32,894 bases of DNA from assembly GCA_947451935.1 (NCBI GenBank), contig CANGBH010000022.1, positions 1-32,894 on the forward strand, in the 5' to 3' direction. Under the pieces are notes generated by a model that was not told the DNA's origin, did no database searches, and worked only from the letters and a program-made list of their open reading frames with translations. A program made the translations under genes and the position numbers. Of this stretch, positions 9,149 through 17,319 are shown in pieces. Position 1 is the stretch's first letter; each line of letters starts with the position of its first letter. Source of the stretch: Chitinophagaceae bacterium. GTDB taxonomy: Bacteria; Bacteroidota; Bacteroidia; Chitinophagales; Chitinophagaceae.

Positions 9149-9949
9149 TTATTTTTTTACTGGAATTGTACTGGTGTCCTTTGGTGGGTTACGTCCTATG
9201 AAAGGATGTTGTTCTAAATCGACCACCTGACCACTAATTGGACCACTTTCATCAGCTAACCAATAAATGGCAGCTGCTGCAATTTCGCTTGGCCATAGAA
9301 TTCTTCCAGCAGGTGCATACACCGGGGGGAGATCTTTATACCAATCTTCTGCCAAGCCATGTTGTTTTTTCCGCTCACGTTCTGTTTCAGTTAACACCCA
9401 GCCTGGATTAATTTGATTTACACGAACGCCGTTTTCTCGATGAAGTGTATCACCCAAATTACGTGTCATAGTCATTAAGCCACCTTTTGAAATACTATAA
9501 GCTAGAAGGTTAGGTTCTCCGCTATAGGCATTGACAGAGCCAATATTCAAGACACAACCATGCTGTGTTGTTAAATAGGGCAATGCTGCTTTTATTAACA
9601 AAAAGGGTGCAATGGTATTTACATTTAATAGACGTTGCAGGTATGCTTTATCTGTTGATTGAATATTGGACGAGGCTACAATAGCAGCATTATTCACTAC
9701 GGCATCGAGTTTCCCAAATGCATTGATTGCAGCTTCCACAAGTTTCTCAGGAGATCCATCTAAACTTAAATCTGAAATATGCAACACTGCATTTTTTTCA
9801 CCTAATTCATTTACAACTTCTTTACCCCATTCTTCTTCTAAGCCATGAATGACAACCTTTGCTCCTTCGGCAACACATCGTAAAGCAATGGCTTTACCAA
9901 TTCCGGTAGTGCTACCTGTAATAATAATGACCTTATTTTCTAATCTCAT
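9149..9949 (-). CDS. SDR-family NAD(P)-dependent oxidoreductase
   Basis: A 266-residue classical short-chain dehydrogenase. It shows the cofactor motif TGSTTGIG (residues 11-18), the NNAAIV strand (87-90), Asn111, and the catalytic Ser138, Tyr151 and Lys155 (YSISK). The ATG at 9949 is preferred over an upstream GTG at 9970: it puts the Rossmann strand at residue 6 as usual and leaves a 4-base gap after the preceding dehydrogenase. It has no signal peptide. In context it probably oxidises or reduces a sugar or sugar-acid hydroxyl, feeding or following the SMP-30 lactonase. The substrate cannot be told from sequence. Confidence 0.9.
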   Translation of the reverse strand: MRLENKVIIITGSTTGIGKAIALRCVAEGAKVVIHGLEEEWGKEVVNELGEKNAVLHISDLSLDGSPEKLVEAAINAFGKLDAVVNNAAIVASSNIQSTDKAYLQRLLNVNTIAPFLLIKAALPYLTTQHGCVLNIGSVNAYSGEPNLLAYSISKGGLMTMTRNLGDTLHRENGVRVNQINPGWVLTETERERKKQHGLAEDWYKDLPPVYAPAGRILWPSEIAAAAIYWLADESGPISGQVVDLEQHPFIGRNPPKDTSTIPVKK

Positions 9950-9953
9950 ACGA

Positions 9954-10988
9954 TTAAGGTTTAAGCACACTTTTTACTACTTCACCTTTGTGCATTTTTT
10001 CAAATGCTTCATGCCATTGATCAATTGGCCATACACCACCTATGATAGGTTTAACATCAAGTGCTCCACTTGCTAACAAGCCAATGACTTTTTCCCAGAT
10101 AGGCCAGTTATGACTGAAGCTTCCTTTAAGTGTCACATTTTTTTGAACCAATGGATCCAATGAAAATCCTAATGGTTGAGGGCCCCATCCTACTTTAGTA
10201 ATGTGGCCATTTGGACGAACCAATTGCATAGCAATCTTTAATGTAATACTTGCGCCAGCTGCATCAATAATGAAATCAGCACCAAGTCCATCTTTCTTCA
10301 TTGCCCATTCCGTAGCATCACCAACGATTGGTATGCAACCATACTGTTTTGCTATATTAAGTCGATGAAGATCTGATTCTAATCCAACAATTGCTACTTC
10401 AGCACCACAGAGTTTAGCCATCGCTGCACAAAGAATTCCTATGGTACCAGGGCCAAGAACGATTACACGATCACCTGGTTTAATATGTGAATTATTTACT
10501 ACTGCATTATAGGCAACACAACAAGGCTCTGTTAAACAGGCTTGTTCAAATGGCAATTCATCCGGAACATGATGCAGGCATCTAGCTGGTACCTTTACAT
10601 ATTTTGTCATCGCTCCATTAACACCATATCCAAATCCTTTTCTATCTGGATCTAGATTATATAATCCAGTTCTTGACAAAGGGCTAGCGGGATTAATGAT
10701 TGCTGCTGTTTCACTTACCACGCGATCACCGGCTTTCCAACCAGACACTCGACTTCCTAATTCAGCAATAATTCCGCCAAATTCATGACCTAATACAACT
10801 GGATAATTTACAGTCCAACTGTGATCAGATGTCCATTGATGAAGGTCACTTCCACACACGCCAACATTCATGACTTCAAGCAACACATCATCTTCGCCGA
10901 TGATAGGCTTTTCGATTTCTCTAATTTCTACTGAACCTTTTTCTTGTGAAAAATTTACTACTCCGGGAGACGTTTTTGGTATAGACAT
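9954..10988 (-). CDS. Zinc-type medium-chain alcohol/polyol dehydrogenase lacking the structural-zinc cysteines
   Basis: A 344-residue MDR-family dehydrogenase, related to sorbitol/threonine dehydrogenases. Catalytic-zinc ligands are present: Cys45 (GVCGSD), His68-Glu69 (GHEFGG) and Glu154 (LTEPCC). The nucleotide motif GPGTIG is near residue 180. The loop that normally holds four cysteines for structural zinc reads ETAAIINPASPLSRTG and then YNLDPDRKGFG, with no cysteine in it. The ATG at 10988 is used; a TTG two codons upstream is unlikely. It sits 21 bases after the HUMPS-family gene and 4 before the SDR gene, so all are probably co-transcribed. A sugar or sugar-alcohol substrate is inferred from context. 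Confidence 0.9.
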   Translation of the reverse strand: MSIPKTSPGVVNFSQEKGSVEIREIEKPIIGEDDVLLEVMNVGVCGSDLHQWTSDHSWTVNYPVVLGHEFGGIIAELGSRVSGWKAGDRVVSETAAIINPASPLSRTGLYNLDPDRKGFGYGVNGAMTKYVKVPARCLHHVPDELPFEQACLTEPCCVAYNAVVNNSHIKPGDRVIVLGPGTIGILCAAMAKLCGAEVAIVGLESDLHRLNIAKQYGCIPIVGDATEWAMKKDGLGADFIIDAAGASITLKIAMQLVRPNGHITKVGWGPQPLGFSLDPLVQKNVTLKGSFSHNWPIWEKVIGLLASGALDVKPIIGGVWPIDQWHEAFEKMHKGEVVKSVLKP

Positions 10989-11009
10989 ATACAAAAGTTT
11001 ATAAACGAA

Positions 11010-11711
11010 TTATTTCATGGCAATATCGCCATATGCGTGAATTTTTTCACATATTAATCTTAGTGATGCTTCTAAATTTCCATCAGCAGTTTTAAATGCA
11101 TCAGCATCTATTGTAAGTGGAGCGCCAAGCACTACAAGTGGAGCGCCAAACAATGGACATTGAATAGCTTGTTCCAATGATAAGCCTCCTACTGCTTGAA
11201 CAGGAATTTTTACCGCATCTACTACTTCTTTCAATTGATCCAGCGGGCTTGGCATACGTAAGCCTTGTGCTGCGATTCCTCTTCGCTCATCATAACCAAT
11301 ATGATGAATAACATAATCACATCCTAAGTCTTCAAGCCATTTAGCTGCTTCAACCATATCCGGACAACCAAGGTTGTCGCCCATTACTTTTGCGCCAAAG
11401 TCGCGACCTGCAGCAACGACACACTTAATTGTTTCTGCATGAGCGCGTGCCATCACTACTACATGTGTAGCACCAGCTTTTGCCATCATTTCAGCTTCAA
11501 GGTATCCACCATCCATCGTTTTCAAATCAGCCACAATCGGAACTCCGGGAAATGCTTCGCGTAGTTTTTTTACGCCATGTAGTCCTTCGGCAAGAATCAA
11601 AGGGGTTCCAGCCTCAAGCCAATCTACACCAGCTCTCATGGCCATCGCTGCAGTTTCAAGCGCTTCGTCAATATTTGTTAGGTCAAGTGATATTTGTACA
11701 ATTGGCTTCAT
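11010..11711 (-). CDS. HUMPS/OMPDC-superfamily protein (hexulose-6-phosphate synthase or ketogulonate-6-phosphate decarboxylase-like)
   Basis: A 233-residue (beta/alpha)8 protein with the superfamily signature DxKxxD (Asp62, Lys64, Asp67 in ADLKTMDGG). Asp10, Glu33 (WLEAGTPL) and His136 lie where the decarboxylase/synthase active site has them. The HHIGYDERRG segment looks more like hexulose-phosphate synthase (GYD) than ketogulonate-phosphate decarboxylase, so the two remain open. Known reactions are aldol addition of formaldehyde to ribulose 5-phosphate, its reverse, or decarboxylation of 3-keto-L-gulonate 6-phosphate. No 6-phospho-3-hexuloisomerase is next to it. It is the first gene of the metabolic cassette, after a terminator. 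Confidence 0.85.
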   Translation of the reverse strand: MKPIVQISLDLTNIDEALETAAMAMRAGVDWLEAGTPLILAEGLHGVKKLREAFPGVPIVADLKTMDGGYLEAEMMAKAGATHVVVMARAHAETIKCVVAAGRDFGAKVMGDNLGCPDMVEAAKWLEDLGCDYVIHHIGYDERRGIAAQGLRMPSPLDQLKEVVDAVKIPVQAVGGLSLEQAIQCPLFGAPLVVLGAPLTIDADAFKTADGNLEASLRLICEKIHAYGDIAMK

Positions 11712-11775
11712 CTGATAAAATAATTTTGATGATTAAAATTTAAATAACGTAAAATATATTTCGTGTTTATTATTT
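11712..11775 (-). promoter_or_regulatory. Probable promoter region of the sugar-metabolism cassette
   Basis: This short AT-rich stretch lies between the terminator at 11776-11819 and the first cassette gene. Since the upstream oxidoreductase transcript should end at that terminator, the cassette needs its own promoter here. A stretch reading TATATTTT on the minus strand is near the Bacteroidota -7 consensus but lacks its final G. The assignment is positional. Confidence 0.4.
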
Positions 11776-11819
11776 AAAAAATCCCCCGTACTTCATCAAT
11801 GATTATGAAGGACGGGGGA
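11776..11819 (-). terminator. Intrinsic terminator after the Gfo/Idh/MocA gene
   Basis: The arms at 11782-11796 and 11805-11819 pair over 15 positions with one mismatch, including a run of five C-G pairs; the loop is eight bases. On the minus strand the stem is followed by six T residues (11781-11776). On the plus strand the following bases are not T-rich, so it acts for minus-strand transcripts only. Confidence 0.9.
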
Positions 11820-11847
11820 AATATAAAACGATACAATTATAAACGAA

Positions 11848-13287
11848 TTACAACGACACTCCCCATCCTGCTCTATACTCACGTTTTACAAACTGATTTG
11901 CTTCATCAAAGTTTGTAATTTTCATTTCCTTAGCGTTCCAATATAATTTTTTTCTTCCAAGGAAATCAGCATCAGAATCTTGTGTCTTTTTAGAATTCTC
12001 AAGTCCCCAACTTCTAATAGCAAGGTTACCAATCAAAATACTTTCAGTGAAAGGACCAGCATATTCAAATGGAGAACTAGTGGTTGCATTACCATGACCA
12101 GCGATACATGCATTTACCCACTGCAAGTAGTGCCCTTCTGGAACACGTGCAATGGTTTCTTTTGGCATAGTTGTTTCAGCCATTAGTTTTGATGGCAATA
12201 GACGTGGTCTTTCACCATAACAATCCACCATCATCTTTCCTTTAGTTCCGATGAAAAGTGCTCCGCCATCATCCCCACCAAATGGTTCACCATCGAGAAG
12301 TTCTTCTGGCATTGGCGGAAGCAATCCACCATCGTACCAAGAAACTTTAATATCTCCTTTACCATCTTTGCGAGGATATTTCAAATGTATCATTGATGCA
12401 GCAGGGAATCCATCAGGATACTTTGCTTCATCACCAGCTGGCGTCCAACTTGTTGGAATAGAACATTCAACTTCAGTTGGGAAATCAATTGGAAGAATCC
12501 TGAACACTGGATCCATCATATGACATGCCATATCTCCAAGGGAACCTGTTCCAAATTTGTTCCATCCTCTCCAACTCCATGGGTGATAAGCAGGATTATA
12601 GTCAACATGTTGAGCTGGGCCTAGCCATAGGTTCCAGTCTAAATCTTTAGGCACATCAAACTTACCTGTTGGTGTTGGCAATCCTTGTGGCCAAATTGGT
12701 CTGTTTGTCCATACTTGAACAGTATGCACTTCACCAATCAAACCAGCGTCATACATTTCTTTTGCTTTACGCACACCGTCGCTTGATCCACCTTGATTAC
12801 CCATTTGAGTAATTACATTATATCTTCCTGCAGCTTTCGCCATTAAGCGTGCTTCATATATATCGTGTGTTAGAGGCTTTTGGCAATAGACATGCTTTCC
12901 TAATTGCATAGCAGAAAGTGATGCGATTGCGTGAACGTTATCAGGAACAGAAACAGAACATGCATCTATATGATTCTTTTCTTTGTCGAGCATCTCTCTG
13001 AAGTCCTTATAATAACTTGCTTTAGGGAAACTTTTTCTTGAATCAACAGCTCTGCTTTCATCAACATCACATAGTGAAACGATATTCACTCTTGGGCTTG
13101 TTGCGAAATTACTTAAATCGCTTTTCCCTTTACCACCAGCACCGATACCTGCAATGTTTAATTTATCACTTGGGGCAATAAATCCTTTGCCCAATACATG
13201 ACGAGGAACAATCATAAAACCACTAGCAGCTAGTGCCGTGTTTCTAACAAAATTCCTTCTTGACAATTCGCTTTTTTTACCTGACAT
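11848..13287 (-). CDS. Tat-exported Gfo/Idh/MocA-family oxidoreductase
   Basis: A 479-residue NAD(P)-dependent sugar oxidoreductase with a twin-arginine leader (SRRNFVRN, residues 9-16), so it should fold with cofactor before export. The Rossmann motif GIGAGGKG is at 47-54. The family EKP triad appears as CQKPLTHD (Lys137), and the C-terminal domain holds GDMACHMMDP with the likely catalytic His256. Exported relatives of this Bacteroidota type are common in glycan loci, and some members oxidise or reduce the 3-position of glycosides. It is divergently transcribed from the DUF1080 gene, a family linked to 3-keto-glycosides, which suggests joint action. A terminator separates it from the downstream cassette. 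Confidence 0.93.
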   Translation of the reverse strand: MSGKKSELSRRNFVRNTALAASGFMIVPRHVLGKGFIAPSDKLNIAGIGAGGKGKSDLSNFATSPRVNIVSLCDVDESRAVDSRKSFPKASYYKDFREMLDKEKNHIDACSVSVPDNVHAIASLSAMQLGKHVYCQKPLTHDIYEARLMAKAAGRYNVITQMGNQGGSSDGVRKAKEMYDAGLIGEVHTVQVWTNRPIWPQGLPTPTGKFDVPKDLDWNLWLGPAQHVDYNPAYHPWSWRGWNKFGTGSLGDMACHMMDPVFRILPIDFPTEVECSIPTSWTPAGDEAKYPDGFPAASMIHLKYPRKDGKGDIKVSWYDGGLLPPMPEELLDGEPFGGDDGGALFIGTKGKMMVDCYGERPRLLPSKLMAETTMPKETIARVPEGHYLQWVNACIAGHGNATTSSPFEYAGPFTESILIGNLAIRSWGLENSKKTQDSDADFLGRKKLYWNAKEMKITNFDEANQFVKREYRAGWGVSL

Positions 13288-13513
13288 AGCTTGTTTTGTT
13301 TTAAGGTTAAAGAACTAATGCAGTTTAAAAATTCAATACACAAAAAATTGCTACTGTGTTCATGTTTGTCAGGATTGAAAAAATATGAATAAAGATTAGC
13401 GCGACTTTTTTAACTCTAAAAAAAAGTGAAGCGATTAATTTATTTATTGATAATTTACCAATTCATCGACCCGCGAAAACAGACTCTAAATATACATATT
13501 AATTAAATAAACA
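13288..13513. promoter_or_regulatory. Divergent intergenic region between the oxidoreductase and DUF1080 operons
   Basis: These 226 AT-rich bases lie between two start codons facing apart, so both promoters must be here. I see no clear consensus promoter, operator or riboswitch. Shared placement suggests co-regulation of the exported oxidoreductase and the exported hydrolase operon. Confidence 0.5.
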
Positions 13514-14155
13514 ATGCGAATAATGCGAATCAATTTCAGCTCCATAGTAATATTTTTTAGCGCCCTTTTCATCTGTAGCAGTGCAACCCTAGATCATGGA
13601 ACAAAAAACAAACAAAATGAAGAAGGAGAATGGATCTCCTTATTTAACGGAAAAGACCTTACAGGATGGAAAGCAAGAGGAAAGGCAAAATGGAAGGTTG
13701 TAAATGGTGTATTAACGGGTTCACGTGGTAGAGGACATCTATATGCAGATCCTATTATAACGGACTTCGAAGCAAAAGGGGAATTCAGGATAACAGATCA
13801 AGGACATGGAGCGAATAGTGGTTTTTATTTTAGGGCGAATGAAGACCCTACAGAACCCAAAGGATTTCCTGAAGGATATGAAGCCCAAATTTGCAATAAC
13901 CAAGAAGCGTCTACTGGTTGGTTATGGAAACCTGGTAATCCAACTGGACGCGCATCAGCTTTACTAACAAAAGATGGAGAGTGGTTTTCTATGCGTGTTA
14001 GGGCTGTTGGTGAACATATACAAATTTGGGTAAAAGATTCACTGGTGACAACACACGATGATACAGAATTTAAAGAAGGACATTTTGTGATTCAATGCCA
14101 CAACGATAAAATGTTGGCTGAAGCACGAAACCTATATTATCGAGTAATAAAATAG
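13514..14155 (+). CDS. DUF1080 family protein (3-keto-disaccharide hydrolase-like), exported
   Basis: A 213-residue protein with an N-terminal Sec-type signal (hydrophobic SIVIFFSALFIC) and one jelly-roll DUF1080 domain. Family hallmarks are WISLFNGKDLTGWK near residue 40 and NSGFYFR near 110. Family members act on 3-keto-glycosides, cleaving after oxidation at carbon 3, and are usually periplasmic. It is first in a four-gene operon whose products all carry export signals and is divergent from the exported Gfo/Idh/MocA gene. The start is ambiguous: a nine-base near-tandem repeat gives two ATGs three codons apart (13514 and 13523), and both give a plausible signal. Confidence 0.9.
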   Translation: MRIMRINFSSIVIFFSALFICSSATLDHGTKNKQNEEGEWISLFNGKDLTGWKARGKAKWKVVNGVLTGSRGRGHLYADPIITDFEAKGEFRITDQGHGANSGFYFRANEDPTEPKGFPEGYEAQICNNQEASTGWLWKPGNPTGRASALLTKDGEWFSMRVRAVGEHIQIWVKDSLVTTHDDTEFKEGHFVIQCHNDKMLAEARNLYYRVIK

Positions 14156-14199
14156 TTACTACACTATACTTACTTTTCCAGCTAAATGAATAATTAGAA

Positions 14200-15552
14200 A
14201 TGAATAATTTCTCCTTTCGCTTGATACTAATTTGTTTACTATGTTCAATTCGTATATCCATCATTGCACAGGATCGAACTGAATTAATTAGCGAAACAGA
14301 TTTTCATTTTTTACAAGACATGACCAAGGTAATTATTGATAGCTCGCGCATACTTCCAGGTCAACGTATATCAACATCTTTCGGTCCAAATAATCTTGGC
14401 ATCACGCTTATTCGCCCTGGTGCAAGAGATGCATATCCATCCTTTTGGATAAGAGACTACGCTATGTCCATTGAAACAGGATTCATTTCAATGGAAGAGC
14501 AGAAAAATATGTTACTGCTCACTGCTATAACTCAATGTGACCAAACATGGATAACAAAAGGTGGTGCGATGGTTCCACGAGGTGCAATTGCCGATCATAT
14601 CCGAATAGATGATGGTCTTCCCATTTATTATCCTGGAACATATGAATATGTAAAACAAGGCGATGGCCGTTTTGGATTTACTCCACCCTACTGCGATCAA
14701 TTCTACTTCATCCATATGGCCAACCATTATATTGAGCAAACACATGATTCAAATTTTCTTTTAGAGGAAGTCAATGGCATACGACTAATAGATCGCTTAG
14801 AAAATGCATTTGCAGTTGTTCCAACTAACGGAGAAACTGAATTGGTCTATACCAACGACGCTTTTCGCGGGGTAGATTTTGGATTTAGAGATGCTATAAT
14901 TATTACAGGCGATCTATGTTTACCTTCCATTTTAAAATATAAAGCGGCGCTTCATTTATCAAATTGCTTTAGACTAATAGAGCAAAAACAAAAATCAGCT
15001 CACTATCTAGAAATTGCTAAAAAAATTAAATCGTCCATAGCTAGTGCATTTCAAAATGAGAAAGGAATGCTGAAATCATCTACTTGCAAAAGTCAACAAG
15101 CTGATGTCTGGGCAACTGCATTAGCTATTTATTATGATATGCTTAATAGAGAACAAACAACAAAAGCATCTAGGGCACTAGCCTTGGGGTATAAAGGTGG
15201 CGCTTTGTCCTATCATGGAAACATTAGACATGTTATGACATTTGACGACTTCAACAAGGAAACAATGTGGGAGGTTTCACTTGCTGAGAAAAACACCTAT
15301 CAAAATGGTGCGTATTGGGGAACACCCGTTGGTTGGGTATGCTATGCCATGGCTAAAACTGACTTAGCGAGCGCGAAAAAGCTTGCGGCTGAATATATCG
15401 CCGATTTGAAGTTGCATGATTTCAGAAAAGGAGGAGAAGAAGGTGCACCATTTGAATGCTTCACTAGTAATGGAGGTCAACAGAATCCACTCTATATGAC
15501 GACCGTGGCAAGTCCATATATAGTATTTAAAAAAATGACTGAAAATAATTGA
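14200..15552 (+). CDS. Exported six-hairpin glycosidase-like protein, family uncertain
   Basis: A 450-residue protein with a Sec signal peptide cleaved near SIIAQ (residues 21-24). It has helix-rich character and motifs seen in (alpha/alpha)6-barrel glycosidases: PSFWIRDYAMS (residues 80-90, candidate Asp86), PYCDQFYFI, and a late NGAYWGTPVGW stretch. I cannot place it in a named glycoside hydrolase family. In the operon it follows DUF1080 by 44 bases and precedes the YhcH-like gene by 15. A role in cleaving an oligosaccharide in the periplasm is inferred. It may instead be a lyase or an inactive binding form. Confidence 0.7.
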   Translation: MNNFSFRLILICLLCSIRISIIAQDRTELISETDFHFLQDMTKVIIDSSRILPGQRISTSFGPNNLGITLIRPGARDAYPSFWIRDYAMSIETGFISMEEQKNMLLLTAITQCDQTWITKGGAMVPRGAIADHIRIDDGLPIYYPGTYEYVKQGDGRFGFTPPYCDQFYFIHMANHYIEQTHDSNFLLEEVNGIRLIDRLENAFAVVPTNGETELVYTNDAFRGVDFGFRDAIIITGDLCLPSILKYKAALHLSNCFRLIEQKQKSAHYLEIAKKIKSSIASAFQNEKGMLKSSTCKSQQADVWATALAIYYDMLNREQTTKASRALALGYKGGALSYHGNIRHVMTFDDFNKETMWEVSLAEKNTYQNGAYWGTPVGWVCYAMAKTDLASAKKLAAEYIADLKLHDFRKGGEEGAPFECFTSNGGQQNPLYMTTVASPYIVFKKMTENN

Positions 15553-15567
15553 ATCAAAAAAAGCTAA

Positions 15568-16215
15568 ATGAAAAAATACTTTTTATTTATATTAATACTT
15601 ATTGTCGCGAATTCAACTGCGATCAACGCACAAACAACGTCACGTGTACTAAATAAACATGACCAGAAAAATAATAGAAAAGCTACACATTGGTTTCATC
15701 AGCGAAAATGGGCCAATGGATTAACCTTAACACCACATGAAAGCACAAACATTAACCTATTCCACGAACAATACTTGTCAAACCAAGAAGCATGGGATAG
15801 TGCGTTTTCGTTCTTAAAAAACCAGCATTTAAATGAACTAGTGGCAGGCAAATATTCGATACTTGGGGATCGTGTTTTTGCAACCATTTCAGAGACGTCA
15901 GCAAGAGAAAAAGACAGTGCAGTATGGGAGTCTCATAGACAATATATAGATATTCATTATGTAATTCGTGGCTCTGATCAAATTGGAATAACGGATAGTA
16001 CCCAAGCAAAAATTATTAAGCCGTATACAGTTGATGCCACTCACTATACGGCAGAAGGTACGTTTTACAAATCAGATCCTTCGATCTTTTTTATACTATT
16101 CCCTGTAGATTTACATAAGCCTAATATTAAGTTGAACGACAATCAACTTGTAAAGAAATTAGTCATAAAAGTACAGGTTGCAGAAAGTTCGCTAAAGCAA
16201 AAAAAGATTCAGTAA
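15568..16215 (+). CDS. YhcH/YjgK/YiaL-family protein (sugar anomerase-like) with signal peptide
   Basis: A 215-residue protein. Residues 1-22 form a clear Sec signal (MKKYFLFILILIVANSTA, cleavage near INA-Q). The remainder is a cupin-like YhcH/EbgC domain with the metal-site region WESHRQYIDIHYV (Glu121, His123, Asp128, His130) and FPVDLHKPN (Asp181, His183). Characterised relatives are cytosolic (about 150 residues) and act as anomerases or otherwise in sialic acid and related sugar catabolism; here the extra length is the signal and linker. It sits 21 bases before an exported aldolase of the N-acetylneuraminate lyase superfamily, supporting a sugar-acid role. The periplasmic location is the unusual point. 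Confidence 0.85.
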   Translation: MKKYFLFILILIVANSTAINAQTTSRVLNKHDQKNNRKATHWFHQRKWANGLTLTPHESTNINLFHEQYLSNQEAWDSAFSFLKNQHLNELVAGKYSILGDRVFATISETSAREKDSAVWESHRQYIDIHYVIRGSDQIGITDSTQAKIIKPYTVDATHYTAEGTFYKSDPSIFFILFPVDLHKPNIKLNDNQLVKKLVIKVQVAESSLKQKKIQ

Positions 16216-16236
16216 TTTTATTTTAATAATGCATGA

Positions 16237-17319
16237 ATGACTGTAAAAAACCATTCAACTAGACGTGATTTTTTAGGCAAGGTTTCTGTCCTGCCAATTG
16301 GACTTGCACTAGCAGGACTTCCTAGTCAACATCTATTTTCACAAATAACAAAAAGCAATAATATCTTCGAATCAAATCATTTAATTATGTCAGATAACAA
16401 CGAAAAGAAATTTGTGCCGGTTATGGTTACCCCTTTCACACAAGAAGGGAAGATTGATTTTAAAACATTATCTGCCTTAATTGATTTTTATATTGCAGCA
16501 GGTGTAAAAGGTTTTTTTGCAAACTGCCTTAGCAGTGAAATGTACGCCTTAACTCCTGAAGAAAGACTATCCTTAACTAGGCATGTCGTTAAGCATGTAA
16601 ATGGCAGTATGCCAGTTGTTGCTACCGGATCCTTTGGCGACACTAACAAAGAGCGTGCTGAATTTGCTAAACAGATTTACCATACAGGAATCAATGCTGT
16701 GATTCTCATAACGAGTCACTTCGCAAAAAAAGAAGAGTCAGATGAAATCATGTTGGCGAACTTTCATGAATTCTTTGACCTTACCGATAATATTCCAATG
16801 GGCACTTATGAATGTCCCGCACCGTACAAGCGTATTCTAACCCCTCAAGCATTCACTTCATTGCTTGAGACCAATCGTTTGGTATATCATAAAGATACCT
16901 CACTCGATTTCCCCTTAGTAAAAGCAAAACTAGATTTAATAAAAGGCAATCGAATTGAATTTTATGATGCGCATACTCCAAACACCATGAATGCCTTGCA
17001 ACATGGGGCTAAAGGAATGAGTGCTATTGCTGGCAATTTTTATCCTGAGATTTTTGTTTGGATGTGTAATCATGCTAATGATCCTAAGCTACAAAAAGAA
17101 GTAGCATGGCTTCAAGCCGAATTAACCAAAGCCGACTCAATTATTTCTACTTCATATCCAATGAGCTCGAAATATTTCTTACACAAACGTGGACTTAATA
17201 TACTTCCTGTTAGCAGAACAAGTCCTACCCCATTGACTAGTCAAGAAATGCAAACATTGGATGGCGTGCATGCAACCTTCATGGGTTGGTGTGATCGTTT
17301 AGGAATAAAAGCGGTATAA
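16237..17319 (+). CDS. Dihydrodipicolinate synthase/N-acetylneuraminate lyase-family aldolase with Tat signal
   Basis: A 360-residue protein. Residues 1-35 form a twin-arginine leader (STRRDFLGK, then a hydrophobic stretch). The (beta/alpha)8 barrel follows from about residue 58. Schiff-base Lys219 (VYHKDTS) and the conserved active-site Tyr191 (GTYECPAPYKR) are present. The usual GTTGE/GSTGE loop is replaced by NCLSSEM (96-102), so it is neither a typical DapA nor a typical NanA, and the keto-acid substrate may differ. An internal Met51 would yield a cytosolic form of near-normal length. It is the last gene of the operon and ends exactly where the convergent sialidase-like gene ends. Confidence 0.88.
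   Translation: MTVKNHSTRRDFLGKVSVLPIGLALAGLPSQHLFSQITKSNNIFESNHLIMSDNNEKKFVPVMVTPFTQEGKIDFKTLSALIDFYIAAGVKGFFANCLSSEMYALTPEERLSLTRHVVKHVNGSMPVVATGSFGDTNKERAEFAKQIYHTGINAVILITSHFAKKEESDEIMLANFHEFFDLTDNIPMGTYECPAPYKRILTPQAFTSLLETNRLVYHKDTSLDFPLVKAKLDLIKGNRIEFYDAHTPNTMNALQHGAKGMSAIAGNFYPEIFVWMCNHANDPKLQKEVAWLQAELTKADSIISTSYPMSSKYFLHKRGLNILPVSRTSPTPLTSQEMQTLDGVHATFMGWCDRLGIKAV

Noticed and set aside
9950-9970. GTG start for the SDR gene overlapping the dehydrogenase upstream
   Set aside because: The ATG at 9949 fits the usual distance to the TGxxxGIG motif and avoids the overlap.
11010-11711. Orotidine 5'-phosphate decarboxylase (PyrF) for pyrimidine synthesis
   Set aside because: The residues and neighbours fit the HUMPS sugar-phosphate branch; no pyrimidine genes are near.
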